A stretch of DNA of 11,210 nt. Source: Gammaproteobacteria bacterium. GTDB lineage: Bacteria > Pseudomonadota > Gammaproteobacteria > DSM-16500. The notes below the pieces were generated by a model, which searched no databases, was not told where the DNA came from, and was given only the letters and a program-made list of their open reading frames with translations. This document shows, piece after piece, positions 1-8,944 of this stretch. How positions within the stretch are numbered: position 1 is the first letter of the stretch; every line of letters starts with the position of its first letter. Location of the stretch: contig JABDEF010000047.1 of assembly GCA_013287235.1 (NCBI GenBank), positions 1 to 11,210 on the forward strand, in the 5' to 3' direction. A program made the translations under genes and the position numbers.

Positions 1-2294
1 TGATGGTTAAAATCTTTAATAAGGTTAGAATATTTACTTGGGATACCCCAATCAGGAATGCGTTTTTCAAAACTTTCGATGGTCAATTGATTTTCTGCTA
101 TTTGGTATTTTTTAAATGCGGTGTTAGCCCAATCACATTCTTGATACAGCGTTACCAATATTTTTCGATAATCATCGATAAGATAATTGACGTTAATAAA
201 AAGATCATTCAGAAATTCGAAATCGAGTTGATATTGATTGTAAAAAAGACAAATTTGCGCCAGCATTTGTGTGGTACGTTGATTTTGACTGCATTGATAG
301 CAAAATTTTTCCCACCGGGTTTTGATCGTGTGATTTAATGCATATTGACCTAATTTGATGAATTCAGCAAAATAATTACGATGTGTAGGTAATAGGGTAT
401 TTTTCAGTATTTTATTTTGTGATGCGATTGTCATGACAGAATCAGAATAAAGATCCGGTTCGCTTTGGGTGACAATCAGTGCTTTCAATTGGGTGATTTG
501 ATGCAGCGCTTTTTCTTTGAGGCGTTTTTCTCTTTTTGGATTTTTTAATTTTGAATAACGCTTCATCAGTAAATGCGTTTCAGCGATCGTAATCATGCCA
601 TGGGTAAATAGTTTTTTGTGTACCGAGTCATCTTTTGCCTCACTCCCTGTGCCTAACTTTGCAAAAAATTCAGCAATCGTACGCAATGCACGGAATGCAT
701 GGGTATTTTTGTCATGATATTTGATAGTATCCAATTCATCCAAACATTCTAAAACACTTGTATACGTAATTTTTTTGTCTTTTAGAGAAGTTTTCGGCAG
801 ATATTTTTTTATAATTTTATGAATTTTTGGGTCATCAATGGTGCCGATCGGAAGTAAAGTTTTTTTAGGGCTGAAAGAAGAGGTAAATAACCCTTCACTC
901 AAGAAATTTTCCGGATTTTCTTTTTTATTCCATTGAATAATATGTTGATGCTGCATATCGATGATGAGAGCTGTATTTTCATCAAAATTTTTAACGGAAG
1001 ATCTTAAAACCGGGATATTCAATGCATTAAATTGCGCTGCTTCATGGGATGTACTCGGCGCATCGTGCTCTATGACGACCGCTTTAATTTTATGGTGTGA
1101 TTCAGGATGCTCAAGATAATATTTTAAAGCGTGATCAATATGTGCAGCAAAAATAATTTCGTCTTGTGATCGAATGATTTTCGCGGCATTTCCGCCGGAG
1201 ACGATGACGTTGGCTTTAAATTTTGCAATGGATGGATCTTTTTTCATTTTTACCCATTCACTGGGTAGAATAGCCGATGCTTTGATGAGCGTGTCTTTGG
1301 GTTTTGGAATCGGACGTGCTTGCACTAAATATAAAGTTTTTTCACGCGGATGATAAACAAATTCGACATCCATCGGCATGCCATAATGCTTTGCAATCTC
1401 TTTTCCGACATTCGCAATTTCACGGGCAATGATGGGTGGAAGTGTAGGATTCGTTTGTAATACGCGAGGGTTTTCTTTAAAAATCAATTTACGTTTTTTA
1501 TTTTGTTTATCTTCCGATGGAATAAGCCGTTTTCGTTTTTTATAAATTTCAGCATGTACAATGTTGCTATCGCTCACTTCATAAGTATCAAACTCACCTT
1601 TACTGTTAACAATGAGCTCGCCATGACCATTTGCGACTTGAATGCGTGCATTTTTTTTGTGTGTATACATCACACCAGACACAATCACATTCTGTGGATT
1701 TTCTTCGCCTTCCAGTTTTTCACCAATCATGCGTTGAATTAAGACGGGAAGAAATGGTTCTTTGGTGATGTTATCACCGCTCAATAATCGCTGCGTTAAA
1801 GATTTGGGATTAAAATAGGATGCGACCACTTGACCTATCGCATTTGAAATCGCTTCCGGATCTCGTTTAACGGCGGTAATCGATTTATTTCCACCGGGAT
1901 TTGCGAGTGCCACAGTATCTTCAATGCCGGTGCTGCGTACCATTAATAATGTATCTTCAGGTAAGGGGATAGATTTATATAATGGATTTTTTTGAAAACA
2001 GGATTTAATGCATGCTTGTATTTTTTTAAGTATGGTTATGGAAGTTTGTGAGAGTGCTTTTTTTTCTTTTTGTTCTTCTACAAAAGCACTCCACAACGCT
2101 TTCCACTCGCTTGCATGTTCGTTTAAATGATTTTTGATGACATCATTATCAAGAGGAAATATTTCAGGGATTTTAATGGAAATATGTTCATTTTTGATTT
2201 CTTTGGAAACCTGATCTAATTCGATTAAATTAGCTGCTTTATTTCCAAATTTTTTCGCATATGTTTCTATGCGTTCTTGTACAGATGATTGCAT
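1..2294 (-). CDS. PEP synthase/dikinase-like protein, 3' end missing (runs off left edge)
   Basis: An open minus-strand frame of 764 codons starts at ATG 2294 and crosses the left edge without a stop. The N-terminal part looks like the nucleotide-binding domain of PEP synthase and pyruvate phosphate dikinase: GNKAANL at residues 17-23, VRSTGIED at 119-126 followed by a glycine-rich NPGGNKS, and a closing DVEF (309-312) plus LVQARP (323-328). A swivelling phosphohistidine domain follows, with STSHEAA around His417 and then NIPVLR. In that family ATP phosphorylates the histidine, which passes the phosphate to an acceptor. From about residue 460 to the edge the protein is Lys-rich and probably helical; I do not see the GLLRxE-type motif that opens the PEP-binding barrel of true PEP synthases. 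AAGGA lies 8 bases before the ATG. Family membership is fairly sure; the acceptor is unknown. Confidence 0.8.
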   Translation of the reverse strand, partial: MQSSVQERIETYAKKFGNKAANLIELDQVSKEIKNEHISIKIPEIFPLDNDVIKNHLNEHASEWKALWSAFVEEQKEKKALSQTSITILKKIQACIKSCFQKNPLYKSIPLPEDTLLMVRSTGIEDTVALANPGGNKSITAVKRDPEAISNAIGQVVASYFNPKSLTQRLLSGDNITKEPFLPVLIQRMIGEKLEGEENPQNVIVSGVMYTHKKNARIQVANGHGELIVNSKGEFDTYEVSDSNIVHAEIYKKRKRLIPSEDKQNKKRKLIFKENPRVLQTNPTLPPIIAREIANVGKEIAKHYGMPMDVEFVYHPREKTLYLVQARPIPKPKDTLIKASAILPSEWVKMKKDPSIAKFKANVIVSGGNAAKIIRSQDEIIFAAHIDHALKYYLEHPESHHKIKAVVIEHDAPSTSHEAAQFNALNIPVLRSSVKNFDENTALIIDMQHQHIIQWNKKENPENFLSEGLFTSSFSPKKTLLPIGTIDDPKIHKIIKKYLPKTSLKDKKITYTSVLECLDELDTIKYHDKNTHAFRALRTIAEFFAKLGTGSEAKDDSVHKKLFTHGMITIAETHLLMKRYSKLKNPKREKRLKEKALHQITQLKALIVTQSEPDLYSDSVMTIASQNKILKNTLLPTHRNYFAEFIKLGQYALNHTIKTRWEKFCYQCSQNQRTTQMLAQICLFYNQYQLDFEFLNDLFINVNYLIDDYRKILVTLYQECDWANTAFKKYQIAENQLTIESFEKRIPDWGIPSKYSNLIKDFNH

Positions 2295-2347
2295 TCCTTT
2301 GTTCCTTATTATTATATTTTTTTATTATTAATTCTTATATTTTTTCT

Positions 2348-2376
2348 ATTGTATCTTCAAATAAAAACAATTGTAA
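2348..2376 (-). promoter_or_regulatory. sigma-70-like promoter of the dikinase-like gene
   Basis: On the minus strand TTACAA (2376-2371) and TACAAT (2353-2348) are separated by exactly 17 bases. Transcription would begin near 2341, giving a leader of about 47 bases before ATG 2294. The surrounding DNA is very AT-rich, so chance matches are possible. Confidence 0.5.
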
Positions 2377-2518
2377 GTATTTTTTAAATATTTTTTAATT
2401 ATATTCTCGCTACGTGTCCAAAGGATGGATCCATCTTTATTTTTTTTATTATCGGTTGCGATTGTATTGAGGTTTATGGTTAATTGCAAACGGTATTTTC
2501 AACACTCACAATGCTAAA

Positions 2519-2546
2519 AAAACAGTTGCTTATTACTAAATACTAT
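2519..2546 (+). repeat. promoter-like direct repeat, copy 1
   Basis: This 28-base stretch matches 3307-3334 at 23 of 28 positions. Both copies start with AAAAC, contain GTTGCTTAT and end in CTAT. The copies lie 788 bases apart in the same orientation, one before the Sel1 gene and one before the ATPase gene. Each carries the -35 of a promoter candidate. Confidence 0.6.
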
Positions 2547-2554
2547 TATATGTT
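2526..2554 (+). promoter_or_regulatory. promoter-like motif before the Sel1 gene
   Basis: TTGCTT (2526-2531), a 17-base spacer and TATGTT (2549-2554) resemble a sigma-70 promoter. The start would be near 2561. The -10 is poorer than in the 3314-3342 copy. Confidence 0.4.
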
Positions 2555-2637
2555 TTTTTTCACTTGCCCCGAAAAAATATGATAATCAGGAGATTAATAA
2601 TTGTCATGCATCATCCTTAGGATTTGCGCATGCCTCA

Positions 2638-3285
2638 TTGGCATTGGCTCAAATGTATGAAAAAAATAATATGAAAAATGCTTTAAAGTATTATGCATTA
2701 GCAGCGAATCAAGGAGACGAGAAATCATGCCAAAAATTATATCAACTCTGTGTAAGCGGTAGCAGAGATAAAAATGCTGATAAAAATTCTGATAAAGTAA
2801 ATGGATTAGGGGTTTGTTATCTCCATGGATTTTGGGTTATTAAAGAACAAAAAAAAGCAGCAAAATGTTTTAGAATTGCGAGTGACTTAGGTTCAAGTGA
2901 AGCCAAGGCAAATTTAAAAGCACTTTATAACACCGGTGGGGTTAAGAATTTTCTTTTTGGAAAAGAAACTGCTGTTATTTATCACAATGCAATGATCAAT
3001 AAAACTTCGGAATCGATTTCAGCACTTGAAAAAGAGATTCTTAAAGATAAAAAATCTGATGCATTGGTAGAAGCATCACTCGAAGATTCATTGAAAGATG
3101 TGGAAGATCTTAAAATATCTCAGCATTCTATTTCTCTATTTAAAAAACATCGAGATTCTTACATTAAAAAAGCTGTGAATCAAATAAATGCGGTTGTTTT
3201 ATGTGAAGATGTATCTCAAGTGGTTTGTAGTTATTTAATTAAGGAAGAAACGCCTTATATTGCAGCGGTGTGTAAAAAATTATAA
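2638..3285 (+). CDS. Sel1-repeat protein, probably truncated at its 5' end
   Basis: The conceptual product from TTG 2638 is 215 residues. Two Sel1-like (TPR-related) helical repeats are visible. One is at residues 1-35, with LALAQMYEKN and then ALKYYALAANQGD. The other is at about 54-97, with NGLGVCYLHG and then KKAAKCFRIASDLG. Such repeats act as protein-interaction scaffolds. Residues 120-160 are highly charged and probably helical. The rest is unassigned and ends in a hydrophobic patch (SQVVCSYL). There is no signal peptide. The start is doubtful: TTG 2638 and ATG 2653 have no ribosome binding site, and the same frame is open back to 2518 and encodes more repeat-like sequence there, but without ATG, GTG or TTG. 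It may be a 5'-deleted remnant or need a frameshift near the T8 run at 2553-2560. In Legionellales some Sel1 proteins affect host trafficking, but nothing here proves that role. Confidence 0.6.
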   Translation: MALAQMYEKNNMKNALKYYALAANQGDEKSCQKLYQLCVSGSRDKNADKNSDKVNGLGVCYLHGFWVIKEQKKAAKCFRIASDLGSSEAKANLKALYNTGGVKNFLFGKETAVIYHNAMINKTSESISALEKEILKDKKSDALVEASLEDSLKDVEDLKISQHSISLFKKHRDSYIKKAVNQINAVVLCEDVSQVVCSYLIKEETPYIAAVCKKL

Positions 3286-3306
3286 AAATTGATATCCGCC
3301 AAAAGA

Positions 3307-3334
3307 AAAACTGTTGCTTATAACAAAGTCCTAT
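3307..3334 (+). repeat. promoter-like direct repeat, copy 2
   Basis: Second copy of the 28-base repeat at 2519-2546 (23 of 28 identical), located just upstream of the AAA ATPase gene. It supplies the -35 TTGCTT of the ATPase promoter. Confidence 0.6.
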
Positions 3335-3342
3335 ATTATACT
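3314..3342 (+). promoter_or_regulatory. sigma-70-like promoter of the AAA ATPase gene
   Basis: TTGCTT (3314-3319), a 17-base spacer and TATACT (3337-3342) make a good sigma-70 match. The predicted start, near 3349, falls inside the left arm of the inverted repeat at 3341-3375. A transcript from here would therefore carry only part of that hairpin. Confidence 0.6.
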
Positions 3343-3375
3343 TCCTTTTTTGAATATCAAATTCAAAAAAGGAGG
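3341..3375 (+). promoter_or_regulatory. inverted repeat covering the ATPase Shine-Dalgarno sequence
   Basis: CCTTTTTTGAAT (3344-3355) and ATTCAAAAAAGG (3361-3372) are perfect 12-base arms around a 5-base loop. Pairing can extend three more steps (A-T, a G-U wobble, G-C) to 3341/3375, which would bury the whole GGAGG. In RNA read through from the Sel1 gene this would block ribosome entry. RNA starting at the local promoter would escape most of it. A protein-binding operator is an alternative. Confidence 0.55.
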
Positions 3376-3380
3376 GATAA

Positions 3381-4532
3381 ATGGAAACTGTAGTACGATA
3401 TTTCCAACCTCCGAATAAAAGCTATTTTTTATTCGGCGCAAGGGGTACTGGGAAATCAACCTGGGCGGAGCAATATTACCAGCAAGCAAAAATACTTGAC
3501 CTGCTTCAGCCAGACCAATTTAGAGATTATGTCAGCTTTCCTGAACATTTACATGATTGGGTTTCAGCAAATCCAAATATATCTACATTTATTATCGACG
3601 AGGTACAAAAAGTCCCGGATTTATTAAGTGTGGTTCATTCCCTCATCGAAAAGCGTCGAGGGTTACAATTTATTTTAACAGGATCAAGTGCTAGAAAATT
3701 AAAACGACAAGGTGTTGATTTATTAGCCGGCAGAGCACAGCTCAAACATATGCACCCTTTTATGGCGTCTGAAATAGGAAATGCATTCAATCTAGAAAAA
3801 AATATACGTCAAGGTATGTTACCTTTAATTTTTGCATCCCCCGATCCTATCGGTGATCTGAAAGCCTATGTTGCGCTTTATATGAAAGAAGAAGTCCAGA
3901 TGGAAGGTCTTGTAAGAGATGTTGGACAATTTGGTCGGTGTTTAACTGCGATGAGCTTTTCACAAGCTTCTATATTAAATTACAATAATATTGCTCGAGA
4001 ATGTGGAGTCAGTCATAAAACTGTCGAAAATTATGTATCGATTTTAAAAGATTTACTATTATGTTTTACCATCGATATTTTTTCAAAAAAAGCACAACGT
4101 CATTTAACGACACATCCTAAATTTTATTATTTTGATTCAGGCGTTTATTCTTCTATAAGACCTAGCGGTCCTTTAGATAAACCAGAGGAAATAGCAGGTC
4201 ATGCCATTGAAACATTAGTGGCACAACACTTACGCGCTTGGTTAGATTATTCCAAAAAAGAAGGGGAATTGTTTTTTTGGCGAACGAAATCAGGACTTGA
4301 AGTGGATTTTATTATTTATGGTGATATTGGGTTTTATGCTATTGAAGTAAAAAATGCAAAAAATTTAAATTCACAGGATTTACGTGGATTAAAAGAATTT
4401 AAAAAGGATTATCCAGAGAGTCAATGTATTATTCTTTATCGTGGTAAGGAAAAACGATTAAAAGATGAAATTTTATGTTATCCATTAGAGGATTTTTTGC
4501 GTCAATTGACCCCAGATCAGGTATTTGAATAA
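3381..4532 (+). CDS. AAA-family ATPase with DUF4143 C-terminal domain
   Basis: This 383-residue protein fits the widespread AAA_14/DUF4143 family. Walker A is GARGTGKST (19-27), Walker B is FIIDE (70-74), and LTGSS (99-103) is the sensor-like strand. A winged-helix-like stretch (IARECGVSHKTVENYV, about 204-219) leads into the C-terminal domain. There, GHAIETLV (273-280), LEVDF (306-310) and AIEVKNA (320-326) resemble the spaced acidic and EVK residues of PD-(D/E)XK nuclease folds. The biological role of the family is poorly defined; a DNA-associated or mobile-element-linked role is often guessed and not shown here. The start is set by AAGGAGG five bases before ATG 3381. The gene has its own promoter, and its TAA overlaps the -35 of the guaB promoter. 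It looks full length. Confidence 0.9.
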   Translation: METVVRYFQPPNKSYFLFGARGTGKSTWAEQYYQQAKILDLLQPDQFRDYVSFPEHLHDWVSANPNISTFIIDEVQKVPDLLSVVHSLIEKRRGLQFILTGSSARKLKRQGVDLLAGRAQLKHMHPFMASEIGNAFNLEKNIRQGMLPLIFASPDPIGDLKAYVALYMKEEVQMEGLVRDVGQFGRCLTAMSFSQASILNYNNIARECGVSHKTVENYVSILKDLLLCFTIDIFSKKAQRHLTTHPKFYYFDSGVYSSIRPSGPLDKPEEIAGHAIETLVAQHLRAWLDYSKKEGELFFWRTKSGLEVDFIIYGDIGFYAIEVKNAKNLNSQDLRGLKEFKKDYPESQCIILYRGKEKRLKDEILCYPLEDFLRQLTPDQVFE

Positions 4533-4553
4533 AAAGTTTAATGTAGGTATAAT
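4525..4553 (+). promoter_or_regulatory. promoter of the guaB-guaA-tadA operon
   Basis: TTGAAT (4525-4530), a 17-base spacer and a perfect TATAAT (4548-4553) form the best promoter in the window. The -35 overlaps the last codons and stop of the ATPase gene. The start would be near 4560, giving a leader of about 36 bases that begins with a small palindrome (GTTAATTTTTAAC). No PurR-type operator was seen. Confidence 0.75.
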
Positions 4554-4583
4554 ATGCCGTTAATTTTTAACCTTAAAACTTAG

Positions 4584-6071
<1,488 letters not shown>

Positions 6072-6072
6072 T

Positions 6073-7632
6073 ATGTCTATCGATATACATGCAGAACGTA
6101 TTTTAATTCTTGATTTTGGTTCGCAATATACGCAACTGATTGCGCGTCGCGTGCGTGAGATGGGTGTGTATTCAGAAGTGTATCCATTTAATATCGCGGA
6201 TGAAAAAATTCGTGATTTTGCACCGAAGGGAATTATTTTGTCAGGGGGACCGGAAAGTGTATCAGCAACGAATGCATTAAAAGCACCCGAGATGATTTTT
6301 ACGCTGGGTATTCCGCTTTTAGGCATTTGTTATGGCATGCAAACGATGGCTGAACAATTAGGCGGAAAAGTTTTTTCAGGAAAACATCGTGAGTTTGGTT
6401 ATCAAAGGGTTGAAATCAAAAATCCTTCTCCATTGCTAAAAAATATTGAAGATCATCCCGGCCTATTAGATGTTTGGATGAGTCATGGCGATCATGTGGG
6501 TAGTTTACCACCGCATTTTTCATCAATGGGTAGTACAGACAATTATGACGTGATAGGAATGTATGATGAAGAAAGACATTTTTATGGATTACAATTTCAT
6601 CCTGAAGTGTCACATACGCATCAAGGTAAAAAAATTTTAGAACGATTTATTTTAGAAATTTGTGGTTGTAAATCGCTATGGACTACAAAAAATATTATTG
6701 CAGAATTACTTCAAAAAATTAAAACGACCGTTGGAAATGCGCCCATTATTTTGGGATTATCCGGCGGTGTTGATTCATCCGTTGTCGCAGCACTTTTGCA
6801 AAAAGCAGAAAGCCCAGCATTGACAGCGATTTTTGTCGATACGGGATTGTTACGTTTACATGAAGCCGAAGAAGTGAAGAATTTATTCGCAAAACATATG
6901 GGACTACATATCGTGGTCGTCGATGCAAAAGGAAAGTTTTATCACGCATTAAAAGGTGTATCTGATCCTGAAGATAAACGTAAAATCATTGGAAAATTAT
7001 TTATTCATATTTTTGAAGAAGAAGCCAAAAAAATTAAAAACGCGAAATGGCTTGCACAAGGTACGATTTATCCGGATGTGATTGAATCATCTCACGCATC
7101 CGGCAGTTCTCATGTCATCAAATCACATCATAATGTGGGCGGGTTACCCGAAAAAATGCATTTACAACTATGCGAACCCTTACGCGAATTATTTAAAGAT
7201 GAAGTCCGAAAAATTGGTGTTGAACTTGGTCTTCCAAAAGATTTAGTTTATCGCCATCCTTTTCCGGGACCAGGATTGGGCGTTCGTATTTTAGGGGAAA
7301 TAAAGTCAGACTATATTCAAAAATTACAATTAGCCGATGCGATTTTGATGGATGAATTACGTCGAAGCGATTGGTATGACAAAGTGAGTCAAGCTTTTGT
7401 GGTATTCTTACCCGTAAAATCGGTAGGTGTATTAGGTGATGCACGGCATTATGATCATGTGGTGGCTATTCGTGTGGTTGAAACCATTGATTTTATGACC
7501 GCCAAAGTAGCACATTTACCGCATGCATTTTTAGAAAAAATCTCAAATCGTATTATCAATGAAGTGCCAGGTATTTCACGTGTTGTGTATGATATTTCAA
7601 GTAAACCACCCGCGACGATTGAGTGGGAATAA
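6073..7632 (+). CDS. guaA: GMP synthase (glutamine-hydrolysing)
   Basis: GuaA aminates XMP to GMP, using ATP and ammonia from glutamine. From ATG 6073 it has 519 residues (E. coli 525). The class I glutamine amidotransferase domain comes first, with Cys86 in GICYGMQ and His176/Glu178 in QFHPEVS. The ATP-pyrophosphatase domain then carries the P-loop SGGVDS at 230-235, and the C-terminal dimerisation domain ends in the family signature [13 protein letters not shown] at 6061 would add four residues and overlap guaB, but ATG 6073 gives the usual N-terminus ([13 protein letters not shown] soon after the start) with a weak AAGTGA eight bases upstream. The tight 1-bp gap after guaB implies co-transcription. 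Confidence 0.98.
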   Translation: MSIDIHAERILILDFGSQYTQLIARRVREMGVYSEVYPFNIADEKIRDFAPKGIILSGGPESVSATNALKAPEMIFTLGIPLLGICYGMQTMAEQLGGKVFSGKHREFGYQRVEIKNPSPLLKNIEDHPGLLDVWMSHGDHVGSLPPHFSSMGSTDNYDVIGMYDEERHFYGLQFHPEVSHTHQGKKILERFILEICGCKSLWTTKNIIAELLQKIKTTVGNAPIILGLSGGVDSSVVAALLQKAESPALTAIFVDTGLLRLHEAEEVKNLFAKHMGLHIVVVDAKGKFYHALKGVSDPEDKRKIIGKLFIHIFEEEAKKIKNAKWLAQGTIYPDVIESSHASGSSHVIKSHHNVGGLPEKMHLQLCEPLRELFKDEVRKIGVELGLPKDLVYRHPFPGPGLGVRILGEIKSDYIQKLQLADAILMDELRRSDWYDKVSQAFVVFLPVKSVGVLGDARHYDHVVAIRVVETIDFMTAKVAHLPHAFLEKISNRIINEVPGISRVVYDISSKPPATIEWE

Positions 7633-7635
7633 AAG

Positions 7636-8091
7636 ATGTTTACCGAAAGCGATCATTTTTTTATGCGGGCTGCCATTAGAATGGCTGAAAAAGCACGTGA
7701 GGAGAATGAAGTCCCTGTGGGTGCTGTCTTAGTTTTCAATGATGAAATCATAGCGGAAGGATGGAATCGACCCATCGGTAATTGTGATCCCAGTGCGCAT
7801 GCGGAAATAGAGGCATTGCGGAAAGGCGCGCAGTTTTTAAAAAATTATCGCTTAATCGATACCACGTTGTACGTCACTTTGGAACCATGTCTCATGTGCG
7901 TGGGCGCGATTTGTCATGCGCGGGTTCGACGCGTCGTTTTTGGTACGGAAGATTTGCGAGGAGGCGCAGTAATGAGTGCTTTCCCACTGGGTGAAACAGA
8001 AAAATTAAACCATCGTGTATGGTATCAAGGCGGTTTGCTGAAAGAGATTTGTGCACATCTTTTAACGGCTTTTTTTCAAAGTCGTCGATAA
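7636..8091 (+). CDS. tadA: tRNA-specific adenosine deaminase
   Basis: TadA deaminates adenosine 34 to inosine in the anticodon of tRNA-Arg(ACG), which lets one tRNA read several CGN codons. The 151-residue product has the cytidine/deoxycytidylate deaminase fold: VPVGAVLV near 27-34, the zinc ligand and proton shuttle HAE at 55-57, and PCLMC at 84-88 supplying the two zinc cysteines. RVVFG and the DLRGGA stretch after it are typical of TadA rather than of other deaminases. The gene starts three bases after the guaA stop with only a weak GGGA upstream, so translation is probably coupled. It is last in the operon; a strong hairpin follows six bases after its stop. Confidence 0.95.
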   Translation: MFTESDHFFMRAAIRMAEKAREENEVPVGAVLVFNDEIIAEGWNRPIGNCDPSAHAEIEALRKGAQFLKNYRLIDTTLYVTLEPCLMCVGAICHARVRRVVFGTEDLRGGAVMSAFPLGETEKLNHRVWYQGGLLKEICAHLLTAFFQSRR

Positions 8092-8096
8092 GAACT

Positions 8097-8128
8097 CATG
8101 TCATGCCAGCGAAGGCTGGCATGACATG
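8097..8128 (+). terminator. perfect 14-bp palindromic hairpin after tadA (terminator or dispersed repeat)
   Basis: CATGTCATGCCAGC (8097-8110) and GCTGGCATGACATG (8115-8128) are perfectly complementary around a GAAG loop. A short TCTTTTC follows after three bases. The position just after tadA suits transcription termination. The form (TCATGCC..GC-GAAG-GC..GGCATGA) also resembles short REP-like intergenic palindromes that occur in many copies in some gammaproteobacteria. Only one copy is in this window. Confidence 0.7.
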
Positions 8129-8176
8129 CGCTCTTTTCAATTTTGCAACATCAGCTAGATAGGAGTTATTCAATAT

Positions 8177-8929
8177 ATGATTACTTTATTAATTTTGATA
8201 TTGCTACTTATCACCGGCGTATTACTTTATTTTTATCAAAATAAAAAATATGCTGCGATTTTTTTTACTCTAACCCTCGTCATTTACATAGATGTCGGTT
8301 TAGGCTGGTTTCCAATACTTCTATTCAAAAACCTACAATCTCCGTATCAAACATTAAACGAACCGCATTTCGGGAAAAAAAATGCTATTATTGTTTTAGG
8401 TGCAGGCGAAGTCAAATCTACATGGATGACAATACCCTATCCCAGTATTATTTCTTACAGCAGAATATATGAAGCCGCACGTCTTTATCGTTTGTGTAAA
8501 AAAAGCGGCAATGGTTGCACTATTTTGTTGAGTGGCGGGGATGTGTCACATACCGGTATATCAGAAGCAGAACTCATGCAACACTATTTAGCTGAGTTAG
8601 ATATAGAAAACACTGATATGATAGTAGAATCCAAAAGTTTGAATACTTTTCAAAATGCGCGCTATTCCAGTCTCTTATTAAAATCAGGACAATATGATCA
8701 AATGTTTTTGGTGACATCCGCTTTGCATATGAGGCGCGCATTATTGTATTTTTCCCATTTTGGAATTATTTCAACGCCAACCCCTGCAGATTATTTTGAT
8801 ACCATCCGTATGGGCATTCCCACGGGTTATAATTTCGCGATGACAGATCTTGCTTTGCATGAATATATAGGGATCTTGCGTTATGATGTTTATAATTTTC
8901 TTGGATGGAATAGTACAGCTACTCAGTAA
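8177..8929 (+). CDS. DUF218/YdcF-like membrane-anchored protein
   Basis: The 250-residue protein begins with two hydrophobic segments (about 2-20 and 27-50), so it is probably anchored in the inner membrane. The DUF218 domain follows, of the type found in YdcF, SanA and ElyC: AIIVLGAGE (70-78), RIYEAARLY (96-104), ILLSGGD (116-122), SEAELM (129-134), the helix ESKSLNTFQNA (151-161), and FLVTSALHMRRA (177-188). SanA and ElyC are linked to envelope integrity and peptidoglycan or ECA metabolism in E. coli, but the biochemical reaction is unsettled, so I name no gene. AGGAG lies 11 bases before ATG 8177, a longish spacing. Only a weak promoter candidate (TTTTCA-16-TAGATA) was seen after the hairpin. 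The gene ends in a small hairpin that includes its stop codon. Confidence 0.85.
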   Translation: MITLLILILLLITGVLLYFYQNKKYAAIFFTLTLVIYIDVGLGWFPILLFKNLQSPYQTLNEPHFGKKNAIIVLGAGEVKSTWMTIPYPSIISYSRIYEAARLYRLCKKSGNGCTILLSGGDVSHTGISEAELMQHYLAELDIENTDMIVESKSLNTFQNARYSSLLLKSGQYDQMFLVTSALHMRRALLYFSHFGIISTPTPADYFDTIRMGIPTGYNFAMTDLALHEYIGILRYDVYNFLGWNSTATQ

Positions 8930-8939
8930 TCTGAGTTTT
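8921..8939 (+). terminator. small terminator-like hairpin containing the stop codon
   Basis: ACTCAG (8921-8926) and CTGAGT (8931-8936) pair around the loop TAAT, which holds the TAA stop of the YdcF-like gene. A run of four T (8936-8939) follows directly. The stem is short, so termination may be weak. The convergent minus-strand gene ends at 8945. Confidence 0.5.
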
Positions 8940-8944
8940 CTCAT

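Larger units (their letters stand above)
2295..2637. other. AT-rich divergent intergenic region
   Basis: This stretch separates the leftward dikinase-like gene from the rightward Sel1 gene. It holds the leftward promoter (2348-2376), a rightward promoter-like motif (2526-2554) and an AGGAG at 2588-2592 with no usable start codon in the Sel1 frame after it. The Sel1 frame is open from 2518, and the residues it encodes just before 2638 (ASSLGFAHAS) still look like a Sel1 repeat. That suggests part of this region is former coding sequence. No RNA gene was recognised. Confidence 0.6.

Noticed and set aside
3..338. Plus-strand ORF of 111 codons opposite the dikinase-like gene (and another at 1503-1742)
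   Set aside because: Both lie antisense to a clearly homologous minus-strand coding frame and have no recognisable features.
2425..2517. 30-codon hydrophobic ORF (begins MDPSLFFLLSVAIVL) in the same frame as the Sel1 gene, ended by TAA 2515
   Set aside because: AAGG touches the ATG with no proper spacing, and the sequence is low-complexity AT-rich. It could be a former signal peptide of the Sel1 gene, but nothing beyond the shared frame supports that.
2500..2560. PmrA-type regulatory box upstream of the Sel1 gene, as known for Legionella and Coxiella effectors
   Set aside because: The required spaced CTTAA half-sites are absent.
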